Assembly (NCBI GenBank): GCA_963930655.1 | Contig: OZ005602.1 | Coordinates: 7,680,001 to 7,744,000 of the forward strand | Length of the DNA stretch: 64,000 nucleotides | Direction of reading: 5' to 3' | Source of the DNA: Myrica gale | Lineage: Eukaryota; Streptophyta; Magnoliopsida; Fagales; Myricaceae | Part shown: piece by piece, positions 10,201-21,216 of the stretch | Layout of the letters: each line of letters starts with the position of its first letter | Position numbering within the stretch: position 1 is the first letter of the stretch | Made by a program: the position numbers and the translations under genes | Notes under the pieces: generated by a model | The model's database searches: none | Told to the model about the DNA's origin: nothing | Seen by the model: only the letters and a program-made list of their open reading frames with translations

Positions 10201-13200
10201 GCCAAGAGATAGAGAGAAAAGGAAGTTTTGGTGTTGGCCGAGTGAGATAGAAGGAGGAAGAGGTAATAGGATCTGGTTTCCTTGCTTGTTCCTTTCTTTC
10301 CTAGATTCTGACCTTGAGTATTTTTATGCTAGGTATTTCCCTAACCAGCTCTTGTGTCCAGCATTATAAAGGTAAGCTAGGGTTTGGTTTTCTCAAAGGA
10401 AAAAGCTTGCTGTTTTGGCCGAAAATACTTGTGTTTCTTGTGCTCTTTTTCCTTTGAAAATGTATGAATATGGATCTGATTTTTGATAGGATTATTAGAG
10501 TTGTTGTTGTGATGTTGTTGTTGATTGGAGGAAGGGTTTAAGCCACGGTTTGGGCTAGGAAGTGATGATCTTAGTTTTAATGTTGAATAGAGTAGCATGC
10601 ATGTAAGATATGTTGATATTGGCCAAATGATTTTGTTGAGTCTTGCATGATATGAATCTGTTGGCTATGAAGTAGTGATGGCTGAGAAGATTTGATGGTG
10701 ATGAAAGTGTGTGATGGCCACGATATGACTAGAAGAGAGAATAGAAGCATGTTCTTGAAGAGATTTTAGCATGCATGTATATAGTTTGCTTGTTGGCCGA
10801 ATTTGGTGACATTATTAGACGAAATAGTGTTTCTGATTTGAGGTAGATTAATGATAATTAAAGTAATGGTTAGTTAAAATCATGGAGAAATAATGTTGCA
10901 TGTAGGTTAGTGACAATTGATGTTGGCCGAATAGACTAAGCATGAAACCAAGTTAGGAGTGTTAAGGTATGGACCGGTTAGTGGTGGTAAAGTGATAAAA
11001 TGAGTACATTGCTATCCATGCATGTGATTAAGATAGATAAGGATCATTAATAGCCACGGTTTTGTTCAAGTTAGGGTTAAAAATAGGCTAGCTTGTTTAA
11101 ATAGAGATGAACTAGGTGCATATAGAAAATTGAAGTTAAGATCCTTGATATTTTGTGTTGTGATGTTGTTAATTTAAACCTAGGTCTTGAATATGAAAAA
11201 TTATGAAGGTTTAAGGTGTATATAGGGTTCGGGCTGTATCATTAACCTAAGGGGAAGTGGAATTAGACTATGATAGCGTAATGAAATTATGTCAATGATA
11301 GATAGGGTTCTTTAGAGCCGAATAGGCTGCTGCCCTTGGTCATTGGTTACACTTTTTGTTAAGCTTTCTATAGGGTTATTTGCTGTTAAAAAGTATATTG
11401 ATGAAGTGGATTAAAACAACAAGTCTATATGTCACGCCCCGAACGGCATCCCGCAGGGACCGTGACAGCCGCGAGCAATCCCCCGGATAGCTCCAGCGTT
11501 CTTACATATATGCTTACAGCGGAATAAAGCAGAATCTCGAGAGAACGAGCCAACTCTCATCATAATACGGTTCTCGACAATCTTTCACCTTAATACATAT
11601 ATAACATGTCTGATACTTAACAAATGACGGATCTCATCGATCCTGTCACCTCAACAAGATACGAACATAATCTTTTCCTTATAAGTCAGGTAGTCCTCCT
11701 GACTTTCTTCACCTGGAGCATCTGGAATGACACGATTTTAAAAAAACGTGAGTCAAAAAGACTCAGTAAGGGAAAACATAAACTTAAAACATGCTCTTGA
11801 CTTGTACTTGCATAATCATGAAAGAGAATAAACTTGATTCGTGATGTACATGCATGCTCATGGATATGCATATGCTCTTGCTTGAAGTTGGCCCCAGGCC
11901 CTTGAAAATATCTCTTTCATGCTTGCTTGTGAAATCGGCCCTTGGCCCTTGAAACAACTTATTCATACTTGTGCCTCTTGGCCTTTTCATAATCATTTCA
12001 TATCTCTTACTTGTGGGCTCGCTCCATTTAACCCCTGAAGTCAGGGTTGTGCGTTCCCTTTGGAACCGTCTCCGATTTCCCTTGGAGACCTTATATTCGG
12101 TCAAGCTAGCGCACCTTCTCTCATTTGTCCTTCAGTGGCTAGACATGACCCTTGGAGGCACCACACATTCTCAATGTCCTTCAGTGTGGGTTGCACAGCC
12201 TCGTGGATTCACCCATCCTTCTCACAATTGTCCTTCGGTATGGGAGTCCATCTTGATGGTACGGTACCGACCGGTGCCCCTTATCTTAACTTATCGTTTC
12301 ATAAAACTTCTTATATTCTTTCCATAAAAATCATTGCATAATTTTCTTCTTGAAAAATTCATGCAATGCACATGTCATGCTTGCTTAAAACTCATGCTTG
12401 TTCATGAAATTCATATCATGTCATGCTTTCTTAAAACCCATACTTGTTCATGAAACGATGCAGTGTGTCATTCCAGTTTTGAAAAGGAATACTTACTGTC
12501 CACTTACAGTATCCACTTACACTCGGTCTTCCTTGGTAGTGTATAAAACACGTAGATCGCCTACAAGCGATACTGAAATGTTCAGTCATCCACATTCAAC
12601 AAAACATACAAACGTATCATATACAACTTTAGTTTCAGAATTCATATTTTAAATCATATGATTATATTATGTGACCTTCCTTGTAAACAACGTTAACTTT
12701 CATAAATCCAGGTGAAAACAACAAGGATCATATATATCAAACAATTCCAATTATGTGAACTTCTAGGATATTTCAATTCGATCCTTTAACATCTTCTTTC
12801 ATAGCCTTGATATCCAATATCAAATCTGTAACTTATTCAATCATTATCAGAATGATCTGAAATTCGGTTTGAATTCTTTTATCTTTATTGACCTTTGCCC
12901 TAACCTTGTGTCGGAAGGCAAACTATGCCGTCAAGGTCAATTTAAACCGAGTCTAATGATCTGCCAAGGTTGCATGCAACAATATACCCGAGCAAGTTGC
13001 TGTCTTTATTTTATTCGCCTCCGACTTGGATACAACCTTAGTACATTTATTCTATCCCGAAAGCATCACTGAATTTAATTCCTTTGCACCATAATCTTAC
13101 ACGGTTACAAGTAACAACACCATATTTCCACACTATGGCATATTTGCCCAAGCATGCACAAAACGTATTTTCAACTATGGTCCATAATTTGACCTCCTCT

Positions 13201-14334
13201 TAGGCTTTCTCTCTTAAATACCTCTGGTGCATTATTGACATCCTAGGTCAAGATCCATCCATATATGCTTCTTAGATTCCAAAATCGATATTAATCCATC
13301 AAGGGAAGACTAGCAGGACCTTAACAACATCCAATGGTTTTCGACTTCCTTCATGTATAAACTTGTAAGGTATATAAACTATAGAGCAATGGTGCCTTTC
13401 TTATCATCATATCCCAACTCTCCTAGCCCTTAATTTATCATGTAAACCCAATGGCATAAGGGCGGCAACCAACATTTCATATTAAGAATTCTACATCCAA
13501 TCAGCAACCTATATCATGTTTAATTTCTATTCTCCTTGTTCCACACTTTTAATCTTCTCTTTATATGATCAAGGCTTCTTTAAATCTTAAAATTCAATCT
13601 CATTCACTCATCGTATGTTTCGGCCACCCTTGACCGATCTAATTAAATACGGCCACCCTTGACCGATCTAATTAAATCCTTACTCCCCACTTAACACCGC
13701 AGGGCCTTGTTAATCCTTCTCGGCTCTCACTTGGCTTGTTGCCTCCAAAGAATAGGTTTCCTTAGTCAAAATTCATCTCCAATGGTGACCCCTTCCTCCA
13801 TTCAACAAATTCACAACTTAGGATCTAAAATTCAAAACACAATACAAGTCATCACTAATAGCAATATTCGGCCAACTCAAAATATCACAACATCACTAGG
13901 TTTTCTTTGGTTCTATCACCTTGCATGCATTTTTTACACATAGCACTCATCTACCATGCATTAGGTCATAAATCTTGTACATAACATGACCAATGTCCAG
14001 ATCTAAGCATATACAATCCACTCATGAAGACCTAAACATACATGGTTCGGCTATACATCAAAATCCCACATTTTTCATGCTAAATTTATAATATACATCT
14101 CTTTTGCATTCATGACCCATCTTGCATGTATTAATTTCATATTTTTATCATATACAACCACCAACTCTAGATCTATCATTTAGAGACCTCAACAACACAA
14201 GATCTAAAGGAAAAACAACCATACCATTCGGCCAAGCACAACCTAGGCTAGGTCTAACCATTTTTCTAACATACATTGCTCATCCTTGCATTTTATCACC
14301 TATCTTGCATATATCAACTTCATATCTTTATTTC

Positions 14335-14560
14335 GTTCGGGTTTTAGTGGGATGTGTCGACACCATCACTCAAGGTGTCGACACTTCCAACACTTAGTCA
14401 AAATCACTCTAGTTCCGGAAAAATATAAACATTCGGGTATTAGTCTAATGTGTCGACACTATGACCCAAGGTGTCGACACTTACAACACTTAGTCAAAAT
14501 TCACTTTGGGCTCCAGAAAAAGGTAAACTTTCGGGTGTTTGTATAATGTGTCGACACGAA
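14335..14560. repeat. Sire-A type GTGTCGACAC array inside a G1 LTR
   Basis: Five perfect GTGTCGACAC palindromes start at 14354, 14375, 14450, 14471 and 14548. Within pairs the spacing is 21 bp, and pairs repeat about every 96 bp. The intervening CAACACTTAGTCAAAATCAC matches the spacer of the Sire-A LTR array (near 38245 and 38370). The other G1 LTRs (26493, 39854) lack it, so the block looks captured from a Sire-A LTR. Confidence 0.75.
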
Positions 14561-15614
14561 TCCACATGACTAGATTTATACATTAGACACATCAACAGCC
14601 CTAGATCTAAGAAAATATTCAACTTTCATTCAACAAAACATAAACTTCTTCTAGTATACATTGTCTATTCTTTGCATTTTTCCAACATTTAAAACTTAGA
14701 TCTAAAGCATGTATGTCCAGATCTATCACTTGCACATACCCATGTTCAAAGTCCAACTAAAATAGAAAACAAAAACTCAATATCCAACCCCATATGGTTC
14801 GGCCAACATAGAGATGCAAGATCCATGCTTACCTTGTTGTCCTTCCTTCCTCCCCTTTGATCCCTTGAAAGCTTCTTCCCCTTTTTCACCTACTAAGCAA
14901 CCTAATACTCTTAGTCATTCAGATCTCAACATATCCATGCATGAAACAACTAAAACCCTAGATCTATACACAAGAGTTCGGCCATCAAGAGAGTTTTTTT
15001 ACCTTAGTGCTCCTTTGGCCCTTTTTCTCTCTTTCCTTTGCAAAATACCTCTTTCCCTTCACTTCTTCTTCTCCTTTCTTCTCCTTTGTTCTTCTTCCTT
15101 GTCTTCCTTCTTCCCTTTACACAAAATCCCCTTGACCCAAGCTCAAATCTCAGCCTTTTGGTTCAAGGGTTTTGGTCTCCCCTTGATTTCTCTCCTTTGG
15201 GTATTCGGTTTCTCTCTTCTCCTTGGTGTTTGGTTCCTCTCTTCTAGGCTTAGTGTTGGTCGACCAAGGTGACCTAAATGAGCTCATGTGAAGGGGGGAA
15301 AAGGGTATAGGCGTGTGAGGCAAATGGTCATGCATCTAGCCATGATTTTCGGCCATGACAATTTCTTTCCTCTTCCATGTCATTTTTCAGCTTTTCCATT
15401 TCTTGTCTCCCTTATGTCTCCATTGCCTTTCTAGTATAACACTTTGCACCACAAAAATTCAAACCTCTATGCCATTCACGTGTGTCCTCCCTCTCCACAT
15501 AAATCCAACTTCTAGTTTGAAGCTTGTTCCCCATTTAGTTAACTTGGTTGAATTCCAACTACCTAGTTTACTTAGTAAAATAATGAAGTTTAGCAATACT
15601 AATCTCATATTATA

Positions 15615-16030
15615 AACTTGACTTCAAGGCCCATTGGGCAGCCCAATAAATCCTTAATCCAAGGCCCAACATTACCACCTAAAGCCCAATTCATAAGCAT
15701 AAGGGCTTAGGCCCAATGTCCAACTTCCTTAAGGCCCAATAGCACCATTACAAGGCCCATTGCCATGGGCTTCATGGCAACCCAATATCATGCATTCCCA
15801 AGCCCATCTCCATGATTATTTTGGCAGCCCATTAGCATGCCATTATAAGCCCAATATACACCAAATGTTATAAGCCTCACGACAGCCCAACATCACACTT
15901 CAAGGGCCCATCATCACATGTAATTGGGCAGCCCATATGACACAACTTCAAGGCCCAATTACATCCAATAACCGGCCATAAATGGGTAGCCCAATATCAG
16001 CCCATTATTTGAGGTTTCTAAGCCCAACAT
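15615..16030 (-). promoter_or_regulatory. GGCCCA/TGGGCC motif cluster in G1 LTR U3
   Basis: At least seven GGCCCA and more than ten AGCCCA/TGGGCT motifs are packed into about 400 bp, 300-700 bp inside the LTR start. GGCCCA and TGGGCC/T are known plant promoter elements (site II, bound by TCP factors). The same cluster lies in the related LTR at 42960-43330. A promoter role here is inferred. Confidence 0.5.
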
Positions 16031-17814
16031 GCAAGTCTTAATAATCCAAAATCATTCATAAGAAAATCCTTCAAAAATTAAAATCAAGAATATTGAAGGA
16101 AAATATACAATTAATCTAGCAACATGAAATTGGTTACTATAAAATTTAAATTCCAACCATAGTTATCATAACATCACATATTAGAATTTCAAAATAATTA
16201 CATATACATTTTCTTAACATAAAATCATGCCTTGGCCAAGCAAGGTTTCTTTTAATACAGAATAGGCCATGGAATCCTTCATCTAGTAATGAAGTAGACA
16301 CGGGTTTCTTCGGGGTCTTACACTATAAGAGGAAAAAGAGGTTAAGTTGGTGGAGTTTGATGGACATTAGGTTTGGTAAGGTTTAGAACAAGGAAAATTG
16401 AGTTAGACACATTATAAGTTGCTGTTTTGGGCTTAGAATTCTTAAAATGAAATGATGTTGCTGAATTTCACAAATAGGTTTTGGAATCAATGATGTTGAT
16501 GGGAAGAATCATTATACCTAAGTGAATATAAGTGTGATATATATAGTGGTCCAATCAGCAACCTTATTGGAGATGTTTGATGCATGTGTTTAATTGCTTC
16601 TCTTCAAGTGTTTTATGAAAGCTAATTAAAGTAATCTTTTGTAAATGAAATCGTATTTTCAAGGATAAGTACTTTTGGAAAACCTAAATAATTATAGGTA
16701 TTTCTTTGAATGTCTATGTGATTAATTTCTTAAGCATCTAAGTGAGGTATTTGAATCACTTGTAGGCGAACTTCATACCGAAACTCAAAGAAGACCAAGG
16801 TAAAAGTGTAAGTAGAAACTTACACTTTTATAAAAACTGGAATGGTACACAACATAGTTTATCATAAACAAGCATAACATCATAAGCAAACATGACATGA
16901 CACGAGCATTTGCATGATTTCTAAAAGAGATTTTTATGCAAATGAAGTATGAAAGTTTTATGTCAAGTCAAGTAAGGGGCTCTGGTCGGTACCGTATCAT
17001 CAAGAAGGACACCTATACCGAAGGACGAATGCGAGAAGGATGGGTGATCCTAGAGGTAAGTGCAACCACACTGAAGGACGAATGCGAGAAGGTGGGCTAG
17101 CTCGACCAGATGTAATGTCTCCAAGGGAAATAGGAGACGGTTCCAACGGGAACGCACAACCCCGACTTCAGGGGTAAATGGAGCGGATGTAGCCCACAAG
17201 TCAAGAAGTGAATACTTTTCAGGGACCATGTGTCTATTTAAGTACAAGAACATGTTTTCAAGTTCAAGAGCATGTGCATACCCATTAAGCATGCATGCAC
17301 ATCAAGATTTACGTTTACTCATGGTTTTTCATGTTCATGTCATAAGCTCATGTCTATAAGTTTACGTTTTTCCCTTACTGAGTCTTTTGACTCACGTTTT
17401 TCAAAAATGTATCATTCCAGATGTTTCAGGTGAAGGTAGTCAAGAGGATTGTCTGTCTTGAGAAGGGAGACTTCTTTTGTATTTTGTTGTTGTGACTATT
17501 GATCGATGTGATCTGTCACTTAGGAAATGTATAGTTTATGTGTTATGTAATTAAGAAGCTACTCATCTTTTGAGGTCTATTATGAAGTTAAGTTATGAAT
17601 GACTCTTTGACCCGTCTCTCTCTCGATTCTATTCCGCTGTTAAGTATGGTTAAGTTCGCTGGAGCTTTCTCTCGAGATTGCTCGCGGCTGTCATTGGCCC
17701 TACGGGATAGCGTTTGGGGTGTGACAGTTAAAGCTCGAGTGGAAGGTTCCTCGTCATCAGCCTGACCGCTGGTACATGCACACTTACTCATTTTTTTCGA
17801 ATCTGCAAAAAAAA

Positions 17815-18925
17815 GTGTTCACACGGTTAGAAACCCGTCCGAACCTAAATATCACCATCCGGACACAATAATTAAGTCCGGACGTATACGTGATGCATCC
17901 GGACATTAGTAAAACGTTAACGTATCCATTTTGAAAGTCTACAATGAGTCCGAACATCTTTGTATATCCGTTCGAACCCAAAGCAGATAAAGAACTATAC
18001 CATCGAAAGACTTCGAAAAGAATCCAGACACAATGAAAACTACAATGTATACCACTGAAAAACTTCGAAAAGAGTTCGAACGTCCAAATACAATGTCCGG
18101 ACAACTCAAGACAGCGTCTGGACGACTAAAGACCGTGTCTGGACAACTCAAGACCGTGTCCGGACACACTCTGGAGGAAGACCGAGTTAACTCAGCCATG
18201 GCAGCGTCGGACCACCTCCCACACGCCTAAAAATACAACCAAAACACGAACTAATACACTTAAAACAAACCTAACACAGAACATAATCAATTTTTACGTA
18301 AAAATCAACTAACAAACACAATGAACTATGCAAAAAATAGAATTGAAATTCTATACGTAAAACTATAAAAAATTGAAATTTTACCATTAAAATCTTGTTT
18401 AAAGTAAGCAAAACATACCTGGATGTGATTAGATCCATGAAAGAGTGAATTTACGTCAATATTTGTGAAGAAAAAAAATTTGATTTTGACAGGTTTTTGA
18501 AGAGAAACGGTATGGTTTTGTGAATATGATGAACTGTTAGACTTTTGAAAATACGTCGATAGCGTCCGGACACTAAGCATGCCATTCGGACTCTGTTTTC
18601 TACACGTGGCCCAATCAACGTGATTCATATTAAATGCCAAAATTTAAACCGTTCAAAATCGTTCGGCACAATAAACACGTCCGGACCTTTTATCAAAACG
18701 TGAGAACTGAAGTTTTATAAATTTACGCGACGTGGATGCGCACGTTTGGCTGAATTAACTGCAAATCTAGTCCTAATGTCTATAACAGGTGTGGACGGTG
18801 ACAGCCGTTTTCAACATTCGTTATAGTAACGTCCGGACGACTCCTAAACCGTCCAACGCATACCTCATTTACTCTCAGTTGCGATATTAGAGTCCGGACG
18901 TGACTCGACCACGTCCGAACGTCCA
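17815..18925. repeat. CACTA-A subterminal GTCCGGAC repeats
   Basis: About a dozen copies or close variants of the 8-bp palindrome GTCCGGAC occur. They include four in exact 21-bp register at 18095, 18116, 18137 and 18158, with AACTCAAGAC-like spacers. More copies lie at 20070-20530, nearer the terminus. CACTA transposition needs subterminal motifs bound by an accessory protein, and these are the obvious candidates. The ORF reading through 18033-18230 only translates the repeat. Confidence 0.6.
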
Positions 18926-19377
18926 GCAGATATTTAACCTAATTTACTTTACTTCACAAAATCTACTTTATTTAAATGATTTAATTTTCCTAAATAATTT
19001 AATTTATTTCATTCAATTTAACGAAATGTAATTTGGACCAAATATTTAACCTAACTGTTCCGTTAGTGTAATCACAGAGAACAAATCGGAAACGAACCGT
19101 TACAATATAATTACACTAACCGTTACAATATTTAACCTCACTAACGGAATGCTTAGTGTAATCATCCATTTAATTTTACTAATAATCCATTTAAATTGTA
19201 ATACATTTAATCTAGTGAAAAAACATAATTAATTTAAAATATAAAAAATAATCCAAATACAGAACGAAAAACACAATCATAGTGTCTAGTACAAATCGGA
19301 AACGAACCTTCAAACGATAAATAAATCATAGTGATAAAGCATAAACATATGACTAGTACAAATCACGAGTTGCCTCT

Positions 19378-19754
19378 GCCCTCTAGCTCATCCAAATCTT
19401 GTCTAAGGGCATCACGGACATGCGCCAAATGCTCCTTCATATTATACACTCGTTTGACGAGTGTCTGCAGCTATACCGGAACGGTATGGACAGACTGGGA
19501 CAACTGAGACAATTGTTCTCTCACAGAGAAGAATTCCATCGGTAATATACTCAGCTCTTCCGTTATAGCCCTATCCGTTAGAACAAGTTTGGTCTCTAGA
19601 CCAGTCAAGGGGCATTAGAGCTACATGCACAACGAATGCGCCAGCTGCAATATCACCTGAATACTCTCCTTTTACTCCGCTAAAAAGGCGTTTGCCCAAG
19701 CAGGTCGCTCTATTTGTCCACCGACATTGGTGATACTTGTCCAAGAGTGTTCCA
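19378..19754 (-). pseudogene. second transposon ORF C-terminal coiled coil
   Basis: On the minus strand, starting at the GQIERPAWANAFLAE segment near 19720, the frame (with stops at about 19676 and 19622) runs through LETKLVLTDRAITEEL, REQLSQLSQSVH and MKEHLAHVRDAL to an ELEGRGNS end at about 19380. Its layout parallels the end of the ORF at 8080-8487: a shared ELSQ/QLSQ coiled coil, then a charged tail. It is therefore probably the equivalent part of a related element, broken by stops. No catalytic motif is visible. Confidence 0.4.
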
Positions 19755-20713
19755 TCGTTAACCTAGCAAAAACCGTCCGCACGTTATATTCAACATCCGG
19801 GCGGTGTAAAAGATGTTCAAACGTCGTTTGAAGAACACGATCAAAATAACTTGATAGACACAAACAACACAACAAACTAAACAGTGTACGACGTTGAATC
19901 GAACTGCATGAAATTGATAAGTATATTCATGAAGGAAGTTTTACCTGAAGTTCCTTGAGAGATGTCAAACGGATAATGAAAACTTTTGAGAAGAAAAGTT
20001 TGAAGAAATGTGAGTTTGTGATTATGACGAAGTCTGGTGGCTTTCATATGCACAGTAACCATCCTAACGCGGTTGTTTAGCGTGCGGACGCTTCTCAGCG
20101 GTTATATTCATACGTGGCCTTACCAAATTTAACGTCATTAAAATGCCCGATTCAAAAATGTTCTAGAACTTATACGGCCCGGACGTTATTGATGTCACGT
20201 GTATGAAGTTTTGCAACGTGTAACCACACGATTCGAGGAAGAAGCATTTGTAATTGAGCGGACCTTTTTTTGACAGTCCGGACATGGATATTTTTTTTCC
20301 TTTTGGAACGCGGTTGGTAATGACCGGACGACATTGAGTGTTCATGACGATTTTTTATTTGTCACTCTAGCCTGACGATTATTATTCGTTAGGTACGGCC
20401 TTTCGGACCTTGTATAAAACGAGTCCAGACAGTGGTGTAAAAATTGTGACGATTCTAATAGTCACTCAGTTGCGACGATTTGGAATTTGTCATCGAGTCC
20501 GAACGAGTTTCTTTGGCGTCCGGATGAACGTTTGTTTTTGTGACGATTTTTATCGTCACTCATTCGCGACGCGTGTATGTTGTCACACCAGAAATACGCC
20601 AGAACATTTTGACCTTCCTGGATGGTTTTGGGTGACGAAATTAATATTTTGTCATGGAAAGTTGATTTTAGGTGACAAAATTTAGTTTGACACCCAAAAT
20701 TTAGCACCTAAAA

Positions 20714-20730
20714 CTAAATTTCTTGTAGTG
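20714..20730 (-). repeat. CACTA-A terminal inverted repeat
   Basis: Read on the minus strand it starts CACTACAAGAAATTTAG, the classic CACTA terminus. Immediately outside it (20731 on) is a LINE RNase H remnant, so the CACTA element inserted into that sequence. The matching left terminus is not in the window. Confidence 0.75.
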
Positions 20731-20732
20731 AG

Positions 20733-21216
20733 ATTGCCTTCCCTAGGGGTCTAGCAAAACGTCCACAAAGGATGGGTATAAAGAGTCTGCCTGAGATCAA
20801 GGATTTCAGCCTCCACATGCCAATCAGGGACCATATGTCTCTCAGTGACTTGTTTCCAAATCACTAAGTAGTCACCTTCAACAATCACTTCCGAGATAGG
20901 CCGGTCACTAGCAATGTTGCAAGCTAAAAGGGCAGCAAGGGCTTCTCCCTTCATAGGATTGGATTCCTTGCGCCAGAACCCACGCGTTTCACTGATCCTG
21001 CCCACACTATTACGACAGACAGCTGCATAACACAAAACATCTTCCTCAACCGCAGCATCATAATTGATCTTAAGCCGATTAGGAGCAATAGGTTGCCATC
21101 AGATTTGGAGTTTCTTGTGGGACCAAGCTTCACAACGCTCTGCATAACGTTGGAGGCAACATTTCTTCATCTCTTCAACATCTGGCTCCAAATTATCATG
21201 GACCACGCGGGTAAAC
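20733..21216 (-). pseudogene. LINE-type RNase H (RVT_3) domain remnant
   Basis: Minus-strand translation from 21216 holds LKINYDAAVEEDV (first catalytic Asp), then KGEALAALLACNIA (Glu), then VIVEGDYLVIWKQV (Asp). This is the order in the RNase H domain at the end of plant L1-type LINEs and related RVT_3 proteins. Two in-frame stops (near 21100 and 20756) disable it. It is cut at a REGN motif by the CACTA-A terminus. The final catalytic Asp region (usually AHxLA) is therefore missing. Reverse transcriptase and endonuclease are not present upstream. Confidence 0.75.

Larger units (their letters stand above)
11430..16322 (-). mobile_element. G1 solo LTR (inner, 4.9 kb)
   Basis: Read on the minus strand it runs from TGTAAGACCCCG (16322) to GGGGCGTGACA (11430). 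It has perfect CTATA duplications at 11425-11429 and 16323-16327. Its left 75 bases differ from the G1 LTR at 39854 at only about three positions. It is longer than its relatives partly because of an insert at about 14335-14560. The 14814-15272 ORF is Ser/Leu-rich leader-like sequence and is not credible as a gene. It nests inside the outer G1 LTR in opposite orientation. Confidence 0.9.
9169..17726 (+). mobile_element. G1 solo LTR (outer), interrupted by a second G1 LTR
   Basis: Starts TGTGAGACCCCG and ends GTTTGGGGTGTGACA, with perfect 5-bp duplications GTTAA at 9164-9168 and 17727-17731. Removing the nested LTR (11430-16322 plus 5 bp) leaves about 3.66 kb. No internal domains or primer site are present, so it is a solo LTR. 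TTGGCCGAA-like motifs recur (about 10050-10950). A GCTATTT heptamer repeats four times just after the start. It interrupts the CACTA-A ORF. Confidence 0.9.
8080..17791 (-). pseudogene. plant transposon ORF split by a G1 LTR
   Basis: The start (ATG at 17791) and first ~20 codons, including MSKCACTSGQADDEEPSTRA, lie at 17732-17791. The frame continues at 9163 leftward with VEQHTTIIMSRSNVVERDI, then LSEVVEELGWLPLIHR, MVREFYCSI and a GYKRYL-like motif in a shifted frame. It ends at 8080 in a coiled coil and a DDDDDG tail. VREFY with this layout resembles the putative plant transposon protein domain common in asterid repeats. The gap is exactly a solo LTR with a GTTAA duplication. At least one frameshift near 8865 makes it a pseudogene. 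Its biochemical role is unknown. Confidence 0.6.
7432..20730. mobile_element. CACTA-A transposon, composite with nested LTRs
   Basis: The right end is CACTACAAGAAATTTAG read on the minus strand (20714-20730). Inside lie many GTCCGGAC/GTCCGCAC/GTTCGGAC motifs at 7440-7720, 17815-18925 and 19770-20560, typical of CACTA subterminal repeats. A minus-strand transposon ORF lies between them. The left end is not seen, because the G2 LTR abuts at 7431. Two G1 LTRs account for 9169-17726. Two related coiled-coil ORF ends (8080-8487 and 19378-19754) leave open that two related elements are joined here. Confidence 0.55.

Noticed and set aside
14814..15272. 152-aa ORF in the inner G1 LTR
   Set aside because: Ser/Leu/Phe-rich translation of CT-rich LTR DNA. 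A similar pyrimidine-rich ORF occurs in the LTR at 42213-42644, which is expected from composition.
18033..18230. ORF with SGQLKTxSG heptad-like repeats
   Set aside because: It simply translates the 21-bp GTCCGGAC tandem repeat; the period is a multiple of three by chance.
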